Shown here: positions 32,692 to 42,858 of the stretch, one piece after another | Layout: each line of letters opens with the position of its first letter | Position numbering within the stretch: position 1 is the first letter of the stretch | NCBI RefSeq assembly: GCF_002368335.1 | Contig: NZ_AP018288.1 | Span: 5,293,312 to 5,357,311 of the forward strand | Reading direction: 5' to 3' | Length of the DNA stretch: 64,000 bases | Source of the DNA: Nostoc sp. NIES-4103 | Lineage (GTDB): Bacteria; Cyanobacteriota; Cyanobacteriia; Cyanobacteriales; Nostocaceae | The notes under the pieces: generated by a model | The model's database searches: none | What the model saw: only the letters and a program-made list of their open reading frames with translations | What the model was told of the DNA's origin: nothing | Made by a program: the position numbers and the translations under genes

Positions 32692-33141
32692 ATGATCAAG
32701 GGATTGAGAGTTAGCCTGCTGCTTACAGTGATGGGGTTGGCATGGCCATTCAGCGCTAAAGCAAGTTCAAATAGCAACCTGAGTGTAGAAATTGATGGTT
32801 TCAGAAATCAAAAAGGACAAGTTTGCATAAGTTTATTTGGTAGCAGTCAAGGATTTCCCAATAACCGCGATCGCGTTATTCAAAGACAGTGTACCAAGAT
32901 TACTGAAAGTTCTGTGAAAGTTAGCTTTGGCAACTTGAAAGCAGGTAATTATGCCGTTGCCGTCATCCACGACCAAAATAATGACCAGAAGCTAAATCGC
33001 AATGATCTAGGTATGCCCACCGAAGGCTTTGGATTTTCCAGAAACCCAGAAGTAACCACTAGTGCCCCCAAGTTTAATGATGCAGCTTTTTTAATAGCTG
33101 GCCCCAACACCAATATTCAAATCCAGTTGAAATATTTCTAG
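32692..33141 (+). CDS. DUF2141 exported protein
   Basis: About 149 residues from the ATG at 32692; the frame extends to a TTG at 32668, but the ATG begins a proper signal peptide (IKGLRVSLLLTVMGLAWPF, then AKA). The mature protein shows DUF2141 features: VEIDGFRNQKGQVCISLFGS, FGNLKAGNYAVAVIHDQNND, and KLNRNDLGMPTEGFGFSRNP. The family is a periplasmic or secreted beta-sandwich of unknown activity; the DQNNDQKLNRND stretch could bind calcium (inference). Converges on the HEAT gene with a hairpin between them. Confidence 0.82.
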   Translation: MIKGLRVSLLLTVMGLAWPFSAKASSNSNLSVEIDGFRNQKGQVCISLFGSSQGFPNNRDRVIQRQCTKITESSVKVSFGNLKAGNYAVAVIHDQNNDQKLNRNDLGMPTEGFGFSRNPEVTTSAPKFNDAAFLIAGPNTNIQIQLKYF

Positions 33142-33156
33142 TACAAGAAGCTAGGA

Positions 33157-33178
33157 GGCAGAAATTGTTATTTTTGCC
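33157..33178. terminator. bidirectional hairpin between convergent genes
   Basis: GGCAGAAAT, loop TGTT, ATTTTTGCC: a 9-bp stem with one G-T pair, 15 bp after the DUF2141 stop and 12 bp after the opposing stop at 33191. Confidence 0.5.
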
Positions 33179-33190
33179 CCCGTCTCTCCA

Positions 33191-34354
33191 TTAATCTTGT
33201 GAATCTTTATGACTGTCTTCCGGTAATCTTTGTTGAGGTGGTAAGGCGCGCATTTTATTCATCTGAGTTAGAGCATACCTTGCTGTTGACTGCACTTGTG
33301 CATCCGAGTCTTCCAGGGCGTGGCTTAACATTTGGCTCATTTGATTCATCATGTCATAAACGCGAGTCAGGTCACGGATAGCATTTTGCCGCACCTGTGG
33401 ACTTTCATCTTGCATTGAGATTGCTAAAGCACGATTCATAGGTTTAAGCGTGCGGGTACTAATTTCTGCCAAAGCTGCTAAAATTAAGCTGCGTTCTTGA
33501 GAATCTGCATCCATCATCAAATCTACTAGTGGCTGAATTGCCCGTGAATCCCCCTGTTGACCCAAATCCCAAATAGCCTTGCGCCGCTTTGTGGGATCAT
33601 TACCACGTAAGTCCTTGATCAATTCGTCAATGACATTGACTTTTGGCAGACGAGAAGTTTTATCTGGTAGCAATACTGCCGTGGGGATTGATGCTTTTGC
33701 AGTTTGGGGAACAGTCTCAAAGACAGGGTTTTCCTGTTGGTTTAATGTATTGTCTGACTCTGGCAACGATGGCGTAGACACAGCTTTTTGAGGTGAACTC
33801 AAAGCTTTCAGTCCTGAGTTATTGGCTGGTTGCGTTTGTTTTGACTGACGAAACCATCTAATCAAAAAGAGAATTGCACCAATGCTTCCTAAAACTCCCA
33901 GCCCAAATAGTGACCACCAAATCAAACCTCTTTGGTTTTCCTTGGGTTTGGCAGTGGGTTCGGCAGTTGAAGTCAAAGAGGCAACGACAGGAGAGAGACT
34001 AAACTGAGTTTTTAGTGCTAAAGCTGTTTGCAAATGCGATTGAGTCGCCACATCTGCTACACCATCTACTCTTTTTAAACCTTTTGCTTTCTGAAATTTA
34101 GCTACAGCAATTTGCGTACTTCGGCTGTACTGTCCATTTGCCAAGCCGTTATAGTATCCTAACTCTTTCAAGTTGGTTTGCAACCGCTGCACATCCGGCC
34201 CTTGGCTAGCGGGTCTGAGAACAGCTTGTTTGGTCGGTACTGTAGAATTTGCTTGTGCAAGTTCTGTAAATGTGTTACTACTTGCAGGATTTGGGTAAAA
34301 ACCCAGGCAAGTAAAACAGGTAAACATTAGGATTGAGGAATAACATAGCCTCAT
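33191..34354 (-). CDS. peptidoglycan-binding/HEAT-repeat membrane protein
   Basis: 387 residues from an ATG. Signal peptide at about 5-25. A PG_binding_1 domain (SQGPDVQRLQTNLKELGYYN, then STQIAVAKFQKAKGL; about 50-110). A membrane helix (WWSLFGLGVLGSIGAILFLI, about 145-167). A polar linker. Then a cytosolic HEAT-repeat domain (about 243-375: DPTKRRKAIWDLGQQGDSRA, ESPQVRQNAIRDL, DSDAQVQSTARYAL). It thus links the cell wall to a cytosolic protein-binding scaffold through the membrane. The N-terminus outside and HEAT inside topology is inferred. Partner unknown. Confidence 0.82.
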   Translation of the reverse strand: MRLCYSSILMFTCFTCLGFYPNPASSNTFTELAQANSTVPTKQAVLRPASQGPDVQRLQTNLKELGYYNGLANGQYSRSTQIAVAKFQKAKGLKRVDGVADVATQSHLQTALALKTQFSLSPVVASLTSTAEPTAKPKENQRGLIWWSLFGLGVLGSIGAILFLIRWFRQSKQTQPANNSGLKALSSPQKAVSTPSLPESDNTLNQQENPVFETVPQTAKASIPTAVLLPDKTSRLPKVNVIDELIKDLRGNDPTKRRKAIWDLGQQGDSRAIQPLVDLMMDADSQERSLILAALAEISTRTLKPMNRALAISMQDESPQVRQNAIRDLTRVYDMMNQMSQMLSHALEDSDAQVQSTARYALTQMNKMRALPPQQRLPEDSHKDSQD

Positions 34355-34977
34355 ATTGGAAGTTGCAGCCTGAACGTGCTTTTGAAGTCATGGATACCAC
34401 AATAACTTCAAGCTGTCTAAATGTTAAGTTTTAATGTGACACAAAAACCATTAATACCACAATAATACTTACACAAAAGTACACGCTATGGAGGGCAATT
34501 GGATGAATTGCTGCTAAGTAAAAATAAGGCTTTCGTCTATTGTTAACGTCAGTCCTGTAGTGTTACTTTTAGCCGAAGTGCTGTTGGAGACAGCTTTTAT
34601 AGTGATAAAACTGAGCAATTACCTAAAGGTCTAGGCTTGTTGAACAGAACCAGTATGTTGGAGAGATACTTTGCAGTTGCGCCTTTTTTGCGTGTGCTGT
34701 AAGTTTCCTCTGCTTTGTAACTGCTGTACAGCTTGCAGTTTTGGGAAAATGTATAACAAAGGCTTTGCTTACCGTGTGATATGTGCTATTGCTGTTATTT
34801 ACGTGTATTGCCGGAGGCAGCTTTAGATTCTTTCTATGTAATACTTGGGAGAATGTTGCCTTTGAATCAAACGTAGTTGAAAATTTTTAACATATTTCAG
34901 TAAATAAGTTTTTATTTTTACCTCTGGTGCGGGAACTCTAATAGGCAAAGGACGAATATGCAGTGCGAGGTCAAGTT
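34355..34977. other. long leader region before the HstK-type gene
   Basis: About 620 bp between divergent genes with no coding frame or strong repeat that I can see. It should hold both promoters; the size leaves room for a long 5' leader of the kinase gene. Confidence 0.5.
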
Positions 34978-37900
34978 ATGCTGTCCACTTTGAAGATACC
35001 TGGTTATGACATCAGCGAAGTCATTCATGAAGGGGTAAATACCATTGTTTACCGGGGAGAATCACAACCCCAACAAGAAAAAGTTATCCTCAAAGTCCTC
35101 AAAGCAGAATACCCGACCTTAGAGCAAATTACTCGCCTCAAACACGAGTATTCTATTACAGAAAATCTCCATTTGAATGGTGTTGTGAAAGTTTTACGGC
35201 AGGAAGTTCACCAAAACCGCCTAGTTTTAGTAGCCCAAGATATTGGGGGTATTAGTCTCAAAGCAATGCTAGAAAAGCAAGACCATATATTGCCTTTGCA
35301 AACATTTTTGAATATTGCTATACAAATATCGCGATCGCTAATATCACTACATACTCACCACATCATCCATAAAGACATTAAACCCAGCAATATCATCATT
35401 AATCCCCAAACTTTTGAAGTCAAGTTAACCGATTTCAGTATTGCCTCGCGTCTGAGTAAAGAAACACCATTTTTGGCAAACCTCAATCAACTAGAAGGAA
35501 CACTGGCGTATATGTCTCCCGAACAAACCGGGAGAATGAACCGAATAGTAGATTACCGTACTGATTTTTACTCGTTGGGTGTGACTTTCTACGAAATGTT
35601 AACACGTAGATTACCTTATGAAGGTAGTGAACCAATAGAATTAGTTCACTGCCATATTGCCAAAGAACCAACGTCAATTCAGAAATTAAACCCAGAAGTA
35701 CCTGCACCAGTCGCTGCAATTGTCAGTAAATTAATGGCAAAAAATGCAGAGGAACGATACCAAAGCGCAGCCGGACTATTAGCCGATTTACAATTTTGTC
35801 TGACTCAATTAGAGAACACAGGGGAGATCATTCAATTTATCCCAGGACAAAAAGACCGCGTAGCTCAACTTCTAATTCCTCAAAAACTATACGGACGTGA
35901 ACAAGAAGTGTCAAGCTTGTTGGCAGCATTTGATCGCATTAGTCACGGTGAGAATGAACTGATGTTGGTATCAGGTTACTCTGGTATCGGAAAATCTTCT
36001 TTAGTCAACGAGGTACATAAACCTGTTGTTCGCCAGCGAGGTTACTTCATTAGCGGCAAATTTGACCAAATGGGGCGTAGTGTACCTTATGCTTCGATTA
36101 TACAAGCTTTTCAGTTCCTCATGCGGCAATTACTTTCGGAGAATGCTCAACAACTGCAAAGATGGAAACAGAAGCTACAAGCGGCCTTAGGTGCTAATGG
36201 ACAAGTTGTTATTGATGTCATTCCAGAAGTGGAACTGATAATTGGCAAACAGCCAGAAGTGCCACAATTAGGTGCAACAGAAGCCCAAAACCGTTTTAAT
36301 CGAGTCTTCCAAAAATTTATTCAAGTCTTCTGCCAAAAAGAACACCCCTTGGTATTATTTTTGGATGACTTGCAGTGGGCAGACTCTGCATCATTAAATT
36401 TACTGCAAGTATTGATGACAAATTTAGAAAGTAAATACCTGCTGCTAATTGGAGCATATCGAGATAATGAGGTTAGTGCAGGACATCCATTAATTCAAAC
36501 TTTAGATGATATCAAAAAAACAGGAACAAAAATTAATAATATTTTACTGCGCCCGCTAAATATAATCCATGTACAACAGATACTTTTAGATACTTTTGTA
36601 GAAACAGACAATTTGGAGGCACTAGAGGAATTAGCAAATTTATTTTTTCATAAAACTCAAGGAAATCCATTTTTCTTAACTCAACTCTTAAAAACACTAC
36701 ATCAGGAAAATCTCCTGGTATTTGATTTTATTAATGGGCAATGGCAGTGGAATATTCAAGACATTCAAGCTACTGCAACTTTGGATAAAAGTGTAGTTGA
36801 GTTGATAGCAGAAAATATCCAAAAACTGCCAGAAACAACACAGAAATTATTAATTCTGGCAGCTTGTGTTGGTGCGCGTTTTAGCTTAGATGTATTGGCA
36901 ATAGTCAGCGAACAAAGCTTACTAATGGCTGCTGAAGCTTTACAAACTGCTTTACAACATGGATTAATATTACCACTCAACAATAATTATAAAGTGCCGC
37001 TACTGTTTGCCGATCAAGAATTAAAAGCTTTGGGGTTTGATGATTCTAAAGTAATGTACCGATTCTTACATGACCGAGTACAGCAGGCATGTTACTCATT
37101 AATTGCAGATCAAGACAAGAAAAAAACTCATCTCAAAATTGGACAATTGTTGCTCAGAAATACACCTACAGCAGAAATAGAGTCTCATATTTTTGATATT
37201 GTTAATCAATTAAATATGGGAATTGATACGTTCATCGAGCAACGAGACAAGGATGAATTAGCCAGACTCAATTTAAGAGCAGGACGTAAAGCCAAAGCAG
37301 CAGCAGCTTACGAAGGGGCATTCAAATATTTGAAGATTGGGTTAGAGCTTTTATCCTCCCAAAGTTGGCAAACTCAGTATGATTTGACTCTTGCACTTTA
37401 TGAGTCAGCAACAGAAGCTGCCTATCTAACTACTAACTTTGAGGTGATGGAACAATGGACAGATATTGTTCTGCAACAGGCAAAAACAATTGTGGACAAA
37501 GTGAAAGTCTATGAAGTCAAAATCCAAACCCAAATAGCGCAAGGTAAATTAATAGAAGCCATCAACGTGGGACTGAAAGTATTGGAATTATTAGATATTA
37601 AACTATCAGAAACAGCCACTTTTGAAGATGTTCCGCAAGCTTTACAGGAAACCGCTACCTATCTACATGGCAAGAATATATCAGATTTCATCAAACTACC
37701 TATAATGACTGATGTCAGCAAACTGGCTGCCATGCGGATATTATCTTGTATAACTGCTCCTACTTTTCTCGCTGCACCTCCACTTTTTTCATTGACAATT
37801 TTCGCCCAAGTCAAACTATCGATTCAATATGGAAATTCGCCATTCTCACCGTTTGCCTATGCGAGTTACGGACTGATTTTGCACGCAATTGTTGGAGATA

Positions 37901-40392
37901 TTGAAGCTGGTTATGAATTTGGTAAATTAGCTTTAAGCCTTGTGGAACAGCTAAATGCTTATGAGATGAAAGCTAGGACATTTTTTTCCGCCACTGTATT
38001 CATTAAACATGTAAAAGAGCATATTGTTCAGACTTTGCCACTGTTGCGGGAAGCTTTTTCTAGCGGACTGGAAAATGGAGACCTAGAATATGCTGGTTGG
38101 TCAGCAATGTATCAATATCAATATTCTTTTTTTATTGGTCAGGAACTAGGTACTCTAGAGCGTGAAATGTCAGTATTGAGTAATACTTTTTCTGAATTTA
38201 AGCAAGCAGTAATTTTAAGCTATCACGAAAACTGCCTACAGGTAGTTTTAAATTTGCAAGGGAAAGCTAAAGATCCATGTCGTTTAGTTGGTGTTTATGA
38301 CGAAGAAACAATGCTACCACTGCTTTTAGAAGCTAATGAAGTGGTTGGGTTGTGCTTCTTTTATATTTACAAACTACTACTTTGCTTTTTGTTTAGGAGA
38401 TATGCTGAAGCTGTTTTCAATGCAGAACAACTTGATAAATATTTAGATGGGGGAAGAGGAAGTATTTTTGTACCTCTGTTCTATTTTTATGATTCTCTGG
38501 CACGCCTAGCTATGTATTTTAATTCTGACAGTACGCAACAGCAAGAGATACTAGCTAAAGTACAAGCAAACCAAGAAAAATTGTTAATTTCGGCGCATTA
38601 CGCCCCAATGAATTATCAGCATAAATATGATTTAGTGGAAGCAGAAAAATATCGTATCATTGGTCAAAAATATCAAGCAATGGATTATTATGACCGTGCC
38701 ATTGCTGGTGCTGCTGAAAATAGCTATATCCAAGAAGAAGCACTTGCCAACGAATGTGCTGCTTTATTTTATTCTGCTTTGGGCAAGCAAAAAATGGCTA
38801 AAGTCTATATGACAGAAGCTTACTACAGCTATATTAAATGGGGAGCGATCGCCAAAGTAAAACATTTAGAAAAAACTAATCCAGAATTAACTATTCACAG
38901 CCCATTAATCGAAACAGAAATTGATATCCACAACTCTATTTTTACTAGTACTATTAGCCCCACTGTTAGCACAACCAAAGGAACAATAGCTAACAACGGC
39001 AACATTCTAGACTTGGCTACAGTGATCAAAGCTTCCTCAGCAATTAGTAATAATATTATTCTGGAAAGTTTACCTCGCACCCTCCTACACGTTGTTCTAG
39101 AAAATGCAGGTGCCCAAAAAGGTGGCTTGATTTTAGAAAAAGATAATCAATTATTTATCGAAGCAATTGATACTAATGAACAGGTAATGGATATTGTGCA
39201 ACAATCAATACCTGTAGAAGAAAGTCAAGATATTCCTATCAAACTGATCAACTATGTTGCCAGAACTCACCAAGCTTTAGTGATTGGCAATGCAACCATT
39301 GACCCCATTTCTAAAAATGATTCTTATATTAATCAACATCAATGTAAATCTATTCTCTGTGTTCCCCTAATCTATCAGCGTAGTTTTATCGGCATTTTCT
39401 ACTTAGAAAATAATCTCATAACCGATGCATTCACCCCCACACGTTTAGAACTAATTACAATACTAGCCTCACAAGCTGCGATCGCAATCAAAAATGCCCG
39501 CCTCTACGCTTGGGAACAAGAAAAGTCTCAAGAGTTGCAACAAGCACTTTCCAAACTCCAACAAACCCAAGCCCAACTTGTCCACACTGAGAAAATATCT
39601 TCTTTAGGACAATTAGTTGCAGGTGTCGCCCATGAAGTCAATAACCCAGTTGGCTTTATCAACGGTAACTTATCCCACGCCAGCCAGTATATCGAAGACT
39701 TAATCAATCACCTGCAATTGTATATTCAGCACTATCCTGACCCTGTACCTGAAATTGTGGAAGATGCCGAAAATATTGATTTGGAATACCTACTCTCAGA
39801 TTTGCCCAAAATGATTAGTTCGATGAAACTTGGTACTATCCGCATCAAAGATATCATGCAATCTTTACGGAACTTCTCGCGGGTAGATGGGAACGATAAG
39901 AAAGCTGTTGATATTTGTGAAGGCATTGATACTACTCTCATGATACTGTCTCATCGCCTGAAAGCTAAAGCCGAGCGACCAGAAATTAAGGTAATAAAAG
40001 AGTATGAAAAACTACCTTTAGTCGAGTGTTATCCTGGACAACTCAATCAAGTATTTATGAATCTGCTTTCCAATGCTATTGATGCATTAGAAGAGTCAAA
40101 CGTTGGTAAAACATATAGTGAAGTTGAGAAAAATCCCAATATCATCACAATTGGCACTTTCGCTACAGATAATCAAGTTACTATTAGTATTGCGGATAAT
40201 GGTTTAGGTATGAGTGAGGAAGTAAGACAAAGATTGTTTGATGCATTTTTTACTACCAAAGCTGAGGGTAAAGGTACAGGCTTAGGACTTAGTATTAGTT
40301 ATCAAATTATCACAGAAGCTCATGGCGGAACTTTAAAATGTTTATCTTCTAAGGGTGAAGGTGCTGAGTTTATTATTCAAATTCCAATTTGA
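34978..40392 (+). CDS. HstK-family Ser/Thr kinase-AAA-GAF-histidine kinase
   Basis: About 1804 residues from the ATG at 34978, which has GAGGT 6 nt upstream; a GTG at 34963 is less likely. Order: Ser/Thr kinase domain (1-270; VILKVLKAEY, HKDIKPSN, DFS where DFG is usual, APE-like MSPEQTG); AAA ATPase (from about 299; Walker A SGYSGIGKSS near 331, Walker B LVLFLDDLQWAD near 460); long helical TPR-like middle; GAF (about 1342-1510); coiled coil; histidine kinase (H-box GVAHEVNNP near 1547, N-box NQVFMNLLSNAIDALEES near 1689, IADNGLGMS near 1737, GTGLGLSIS). This is the double-kinase type first described as HstK in Anabaena. No receiver or response regulator is next to it, so its phosphotransfer partner is elsewhere. 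The kinase half is closely similar to that of the MHYT protein at 44633-46342. Confidence 0.92.
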   Translation: MLSTLKIPGYDISEVIHEGVNTIVYRGESQPQQEKVILKVLKAEYPTLEQITRLKHEYSITENLHLNGVVKVLRQEVHQNRLVLVAQDIGGISLKAMLEKQDHILPLQTFLNIAIQISRSLISLHTHHIIHKDIKPSNIIINPQTFEVKLTDFSIASRLSKETPFLANLNQLEGTLAYMSPEQTGRMNRIVDYRTDFYSLGVTFYEMLTRRLPYEGSEPIELVHCHIAKEPTSIQKLNPEVPAPVAAIVSKLMAKNAEERYQSAAGLLADLQFCLTQLENTGEIIQFIPGQKDRVAQLLIPQKLYGREQEVSSLLAAFDRISHGENELMLVSGYSGIGKSSLVNEVHKPVVRQRGYFISGKFDQMGRSVPYASIIQAFQFLMRQLLSENAQQLQRWKQKLQAALGANGQVVIDVIPEVELIIGKQPEVPQLGATEAQNRFNRVFQKFIQVFCQKEHPLVLFLDDLQWADSASLNLLQVLMTNLESKYLLLIGAYRDNEVSAGHPLIQTLDDIKKTGTKINNILLRPLNIIHVQQILLDTFVETDNLEALEELANLFFHKTQGNPFFLTQLLKTLHQENLLVFDFINGQWQWNIQDIQATATLDKSVVELIAENIQKLPETTQKLLILAACVGARFSLDVLAIVSEQSLLMAAEALQTALQHGLILPLNNNYKVPLLFADQELKALGFDDSKVMYRFLHDRVQQACYSLIADQDKKKTHLKIGQLLLRNTPTAEIESHIFDIVNQLNMGIDTFIEQRDKDELARLNLRAGRKAKAAAAYEGAFKYLKIGLELLSSQSWQTQYDLTLALYESATEAAYLTTNFEVMEQWTDIVLQQAKTIVDKVKVYEVKIQTQIAQGKLIEAINVGLKVLELLDIKLSETATFEDVPQALQETATYLHGKNISDFIKLPIMTDVSKLAAMRILSCITAPTFLAAPPLFSLTIFAQVKLSIQYGNSPFSPFAYASYGLILHAIVGDIEAGYEFGKLALSLVEQLNAYEMKARTFFSATVFIKHVKEHIVQTLPLLREAFSSGLENGDLEYAGWSAMYQYQYSFFIGQELGTLEREMSVLSNTFSEFKQAVILSYHENCLQVVLNLQGKAKDPCRLVGVYDEETMLPLLLEANEVVGLCFFYIYKLLLCFLFRRYAEAVFNAEQLDKYLDGGRGSIFVPLFYFYDSLARLAMYFNSDSTQQQEILAKVQANQEKLLISAHYAPMNYQHKYDLVEAEKYRIIGQKYQAMDYYDRAIAGAAENSYIQEEALANECAALFYSALGKQKMAKVYMTEAYYSYIKWGAIAKVKHLEKTNPELTIHSPLIETEIDIHNSIFTSTISPTVSTTKGTIANNGNILDLATVIKASSAISNNIILESLPRTLLHVVLENAGAQKGGLILEKDNQLFIEAIDTNEQVMDIVQQSIPVEESQDIPIKLINYVARTHQALVIGNATIDPISKNDSYINQHQCKSILCVPLIYQRSFIGIFYLENNLITDAFTPTRLELITILASQAAIAIKNARLYAWEQEKSQELQQALSKLQQTQAQLVHTEKISSLGQLVAGVAHEVNNPVGFINGNLSHASQYIEDLINHLQLYIQHYPDPVPEIVEDAENIDLEYLLSDLPKMISSMKLGTIRIKDIMQSLRNFSRVDGNDKKAVDICEGIDTTLMILSHRLKAKAERPEIKVIKEYEKLPLVECYPGQLNQVFMNLLSNAIDALEESNVGKTYSEVEKNPNIITIGTFATDNQVTISIADNGLGMSEEVRQRLFDAFFTTKAEGKGTGLGLSISYQIITEAHGGTLKCLSSKGEGAEFIIQIPI

Positions 40393-40502
40393 AATGGGGA
40401 TTGGGTACTGGGGATTGGGTACTGGGTACTGGGGACTGGGAAAACATTCCAAATACTCAGCACTCAGCACTCTTGATTCAGCACTTTGCTATGATTCTTC
40501 GA
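40393..40502. repeat. GGGTACTGGGGATT tract between convergent genes
   Basis: Imperfect tandem GGGGATT/GGGTACT/GGGGACT heptamers (40396-40441), then ACTCAGCACTCAGCACTC units. It fills the gap between two stop codons. Confidence 0.85.
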
Positions 40503-42392
40503 TTATTTAATTACACCCGAATGACCAGAGATATCTCTTAAAGGTTCAAATCTACCGCCCAAATATTTGGCGAGAAACTCCTCAGCGATCGCAAAAAAGT
40601 GCAAGCGATTTTCTGGTCTGACAAAGCCATGCCCTTCGTCAGAGTAAACTATATATTGCACTGGTAAATTAGCTTGACGCAAAGCTTCTACAATTTGGTC
40701 GCTTTCTGCTTGTTTAACTCGCGGATCATTGGCACCTTGACCGATAAGCAAAGGTTTTTGAATGCGGTCAGCGAAAAATAAAGGCGATCGCGATTTGAGA
40801 AATTCTTCTTCTGTCTCCAAGTTACCAACACGATGATAAAGCGCGGCTTTCATCGGTTGCCAATAGGGCGGTATGGTTTTTAGTAAGGTAATTAAGTTAC
40901 TAGGGCCGACAATATCCACACCAGCAGCAAAAACTTCTGGTGTAAAAGTTAATCCCACTAAAGTGGCATAACCACCATAAGAACCGCCCATAATCGCAAT
41001 CTTTTGTGGGTCAGAAATACCTTGTTGCACTAGCCAATTTACACCGTCGATTAAATCATCGTGCATTTTCGCAGCCCATTCACGATTACCAGCGTTGAGA
41101 AAAGCTTTACCGTAACCACTAGAACCACGATAGTTCACTTGTAGAACTGCGTAACCCCGGTTAGCCAGCCATTGTCCTGAAGGAGAAAAACCCCAAGTAT
41201 CTCGCACCCAAGGGCCGCCATGAACTAGCAATACTGTTGGCAAATTCTGGGCTGGTATTCCTGGTGGCGTTGTCAGGTAAGCGTGAATAGTTAAACCATC
41301 CCGCGCCTCATAGGAAATCGGTTGCATTGATGCTAATTGCAATGCTTCAAGTTGGGGTTGGTTACTAAAGAGAAAAGTGCTAGTTTTTGACTCTCGATTG
41401 TAGGCATAGTAATAAACTGGCCCATCATCAGTTTTGTAAGATATTAGCCAAGTTTGATCTGACAAATCACGGCTAATTACAGAAAACTGTCCAGGACGTA
41501 CTTTGACGATTTCTTCAAAGTCAGCTGCTATGCTATGGTCGATTACCTGCCATTCTTCTTTATCTTTGTAGAAAGAAACTGCTTGGATAACTCGCGTCAA
41601 TGGCTGAATCATGACCTCCACCACATCATACTGCTGATCTTCAGCGATGACGGTTTCTTGATGGGTATCTAGGTCAACAGCTAATAAACGTTGGGCGTTA
41701 GCATCATGATTGCCTTTGATATAAAGTTTTTTACCATCAGCTGAGAAACTAACACAAGACCCTTCCTCATCTGGCCCCCAGTGGTAAAGAAGCTCCCACT
41801 GTTTATCTGTACTTTCCCGCAATAACAAATCATAACCACCATCAGGTGTAGTAGCTTTGGCTGCAAGTATCTCAAACTCGGCGTTAGCTGTCCAAGTGAC
41901 GATGTTACCCGGATTTTCGCTATCGAACTCCACCGCACCATTTTTCAGGTTGATGCGATAAACGTCAAACTTTTGGGGATTTTGCAAATTCAATCCTACT
42001 AGTACTTGGTCTGGGTATTTGGGTTCCAGCCCCACAAATTCTGCTTTCACACCTTGGAATGGCGTTAAGTCACGCACAATCTTGGAGTGAATATTCACCA
42101 AGTAGAGGTGATAGTTTTCATCACCATCTGCATCCTGCATGTAAAGCAACTGCTCAGTGTTATAAGTCCAGAAGAAAATGCGGATACCCCGTTTTTTTTC
42201 AGCAGTTAGTATCTGGTCGTCTTCTTGTCCCACAGTCCGCAACCACACCTGCAAGACATTTTTCTCATCAGGGGCTATATAAGCCAAGTATTTGCCATCA
42301 GGTGAGAGTCTTGGACTAGTCTTTTCAGGGTTGCCAAATAGGATTTGGCGCGGAATTAAAGGTGGTAGAGAGGATGGTTGTGCAGATGACAT
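40503..42392 (-). CDS. S9-family prolyl-oligopeptidase-like serine peptidase
   Basis: About 629 residues from the ATG at 42392 (MSSAQPSSLPP); the frame extends to GTG 42449, with weaker support. An N-terminal seven-bladed propeller (PRLSPDGKYLAYIAPDE onward, about 25-350) with TolB/WD-like blades, then an alpha/beta hydrolase domain: VLLVHGGPWVRDTWGF (oxyanion region), nucleophile GGSYGGYA near 472, Asp in GANDPRVKQAE near 552, His in DEGHGF near 582. It cleaves or trims short peptides in the cytosol (no signal peptide). The closest family pattern is acylaminoacyl-peptidase/S9C. Stand-alone gene. Confidence 0.9.
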   Translation of the reverse strand: MSSAQPSSLPPLIPRQILFGNPEKTSPRLSPDGKYLAYIAPDEKNVLQVWLRTVGQEDDQILTAEKKRGIRIFFWTYNTEQLLYMQDADGDENYHLYLVNIHSKIVRDLTPFQGVKAEFVGLEPKYPDQVLVGLNLQNPQKFDVYRINLKNGAVEFDSENPGNIVTWTANAEFEILAAKATTPDGGYDLLLRESTDKQWELLYHWGPDEEGSCVSFSADGKKLYIKGNHDANAQRLLAVDLDTHQETVIAEDQQYDVVEVMIQPLTRVIQAVSFYKDKEEWQVIDHSIAADFEEIVKVRPGQFSVISRDLSDQTWLISYKTDDGPVYYYAYNRESKTSTFLFSNQPQLEALQLASMQPISYEARDGLTIHAYLTTPPGIPAQNLPTVLLVHGGPWVRDTWGFSPSGQWLANRGYAVLQVNYRGSSGYGKAFLNAGNREWAAKMHDDLIDGVNWLVQQGISDPQKIAIMGGSYGGYATLVGLTFTPEVFAAGVDIVGPSNLITLLKTIPPYWQPMKAALYHRVGNLETEEEFLKSRSPLFFADRIQKPLLIGQGANDPRVKQAESDQIVEALRQANLPVQYIVYSDEGHGFVRPENRLHFFAIAEEFLAKYLGGRFEPLRDISGHSGVIK

Positions 42393-42858
42393 ATAAAAAG
42401 ATGAAATATAAAGGTTGAAGGCTAAATTAGTCAACTTCTTAGCTTGCACTCACCTTGAACAACTGGAAGCCGCAGCTAAACAAACTTTTTCCACCTAGGC
42501 GAACTCACGAAAAATTTAGGTTTTATAGCCTGTGTAGTCAAAATTAGTTTGTCTAGGCGTAATTTGAATTAAAGGCGTGCAAGTTATATGGAACCTGATT
42601 TCAGTTTATAGTTCAAGCTTCAGCCTTTTCACTTCAGGCTTTAGCCTTTTGACTCAAAACTTCAATCTTTTTACCCGAAACCTCAGCTAATAGGGTGTGT
42701 TGTAGCCAAACGCTGCACCATTAGTGATTCTCGGTGCGTTAGGAGGTTCCGTCCATAACGCACCCTACCATATATCCAAAATCCGTCTTGAAAAGTTTGC
42801 AAGGGCGAGGGGAACCCCCGCACGCAACTTTTCGCAAAATCTAAAATCTAAAATTGTA
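42393..42858. other. intergenic region between the peptidase and recQ
   Basis: About 465 bp. A degenerate tandem of CTTCAGCCTTTT/CTTTAGCCTTTT-type units (42605-42690), the palindromic element 42691-42767, a hairpin of AAAAGTTTGC with GCAACTTTT (about 42791-42836), and a small AAATCTA tandem before recQ. No gene. Confidence 0.6.
42691..42767. mobile_element. 77-bp TAGGGTGTGTT palindromic repeat
   Basis: TAGGGTGTGTT at the left and AACGCACCCTA at the right. The inner CGGTGCGTTAGGA resembles the copy at 16961-17040. Dispersed cyanobacterial type. Confidence 0.7.
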
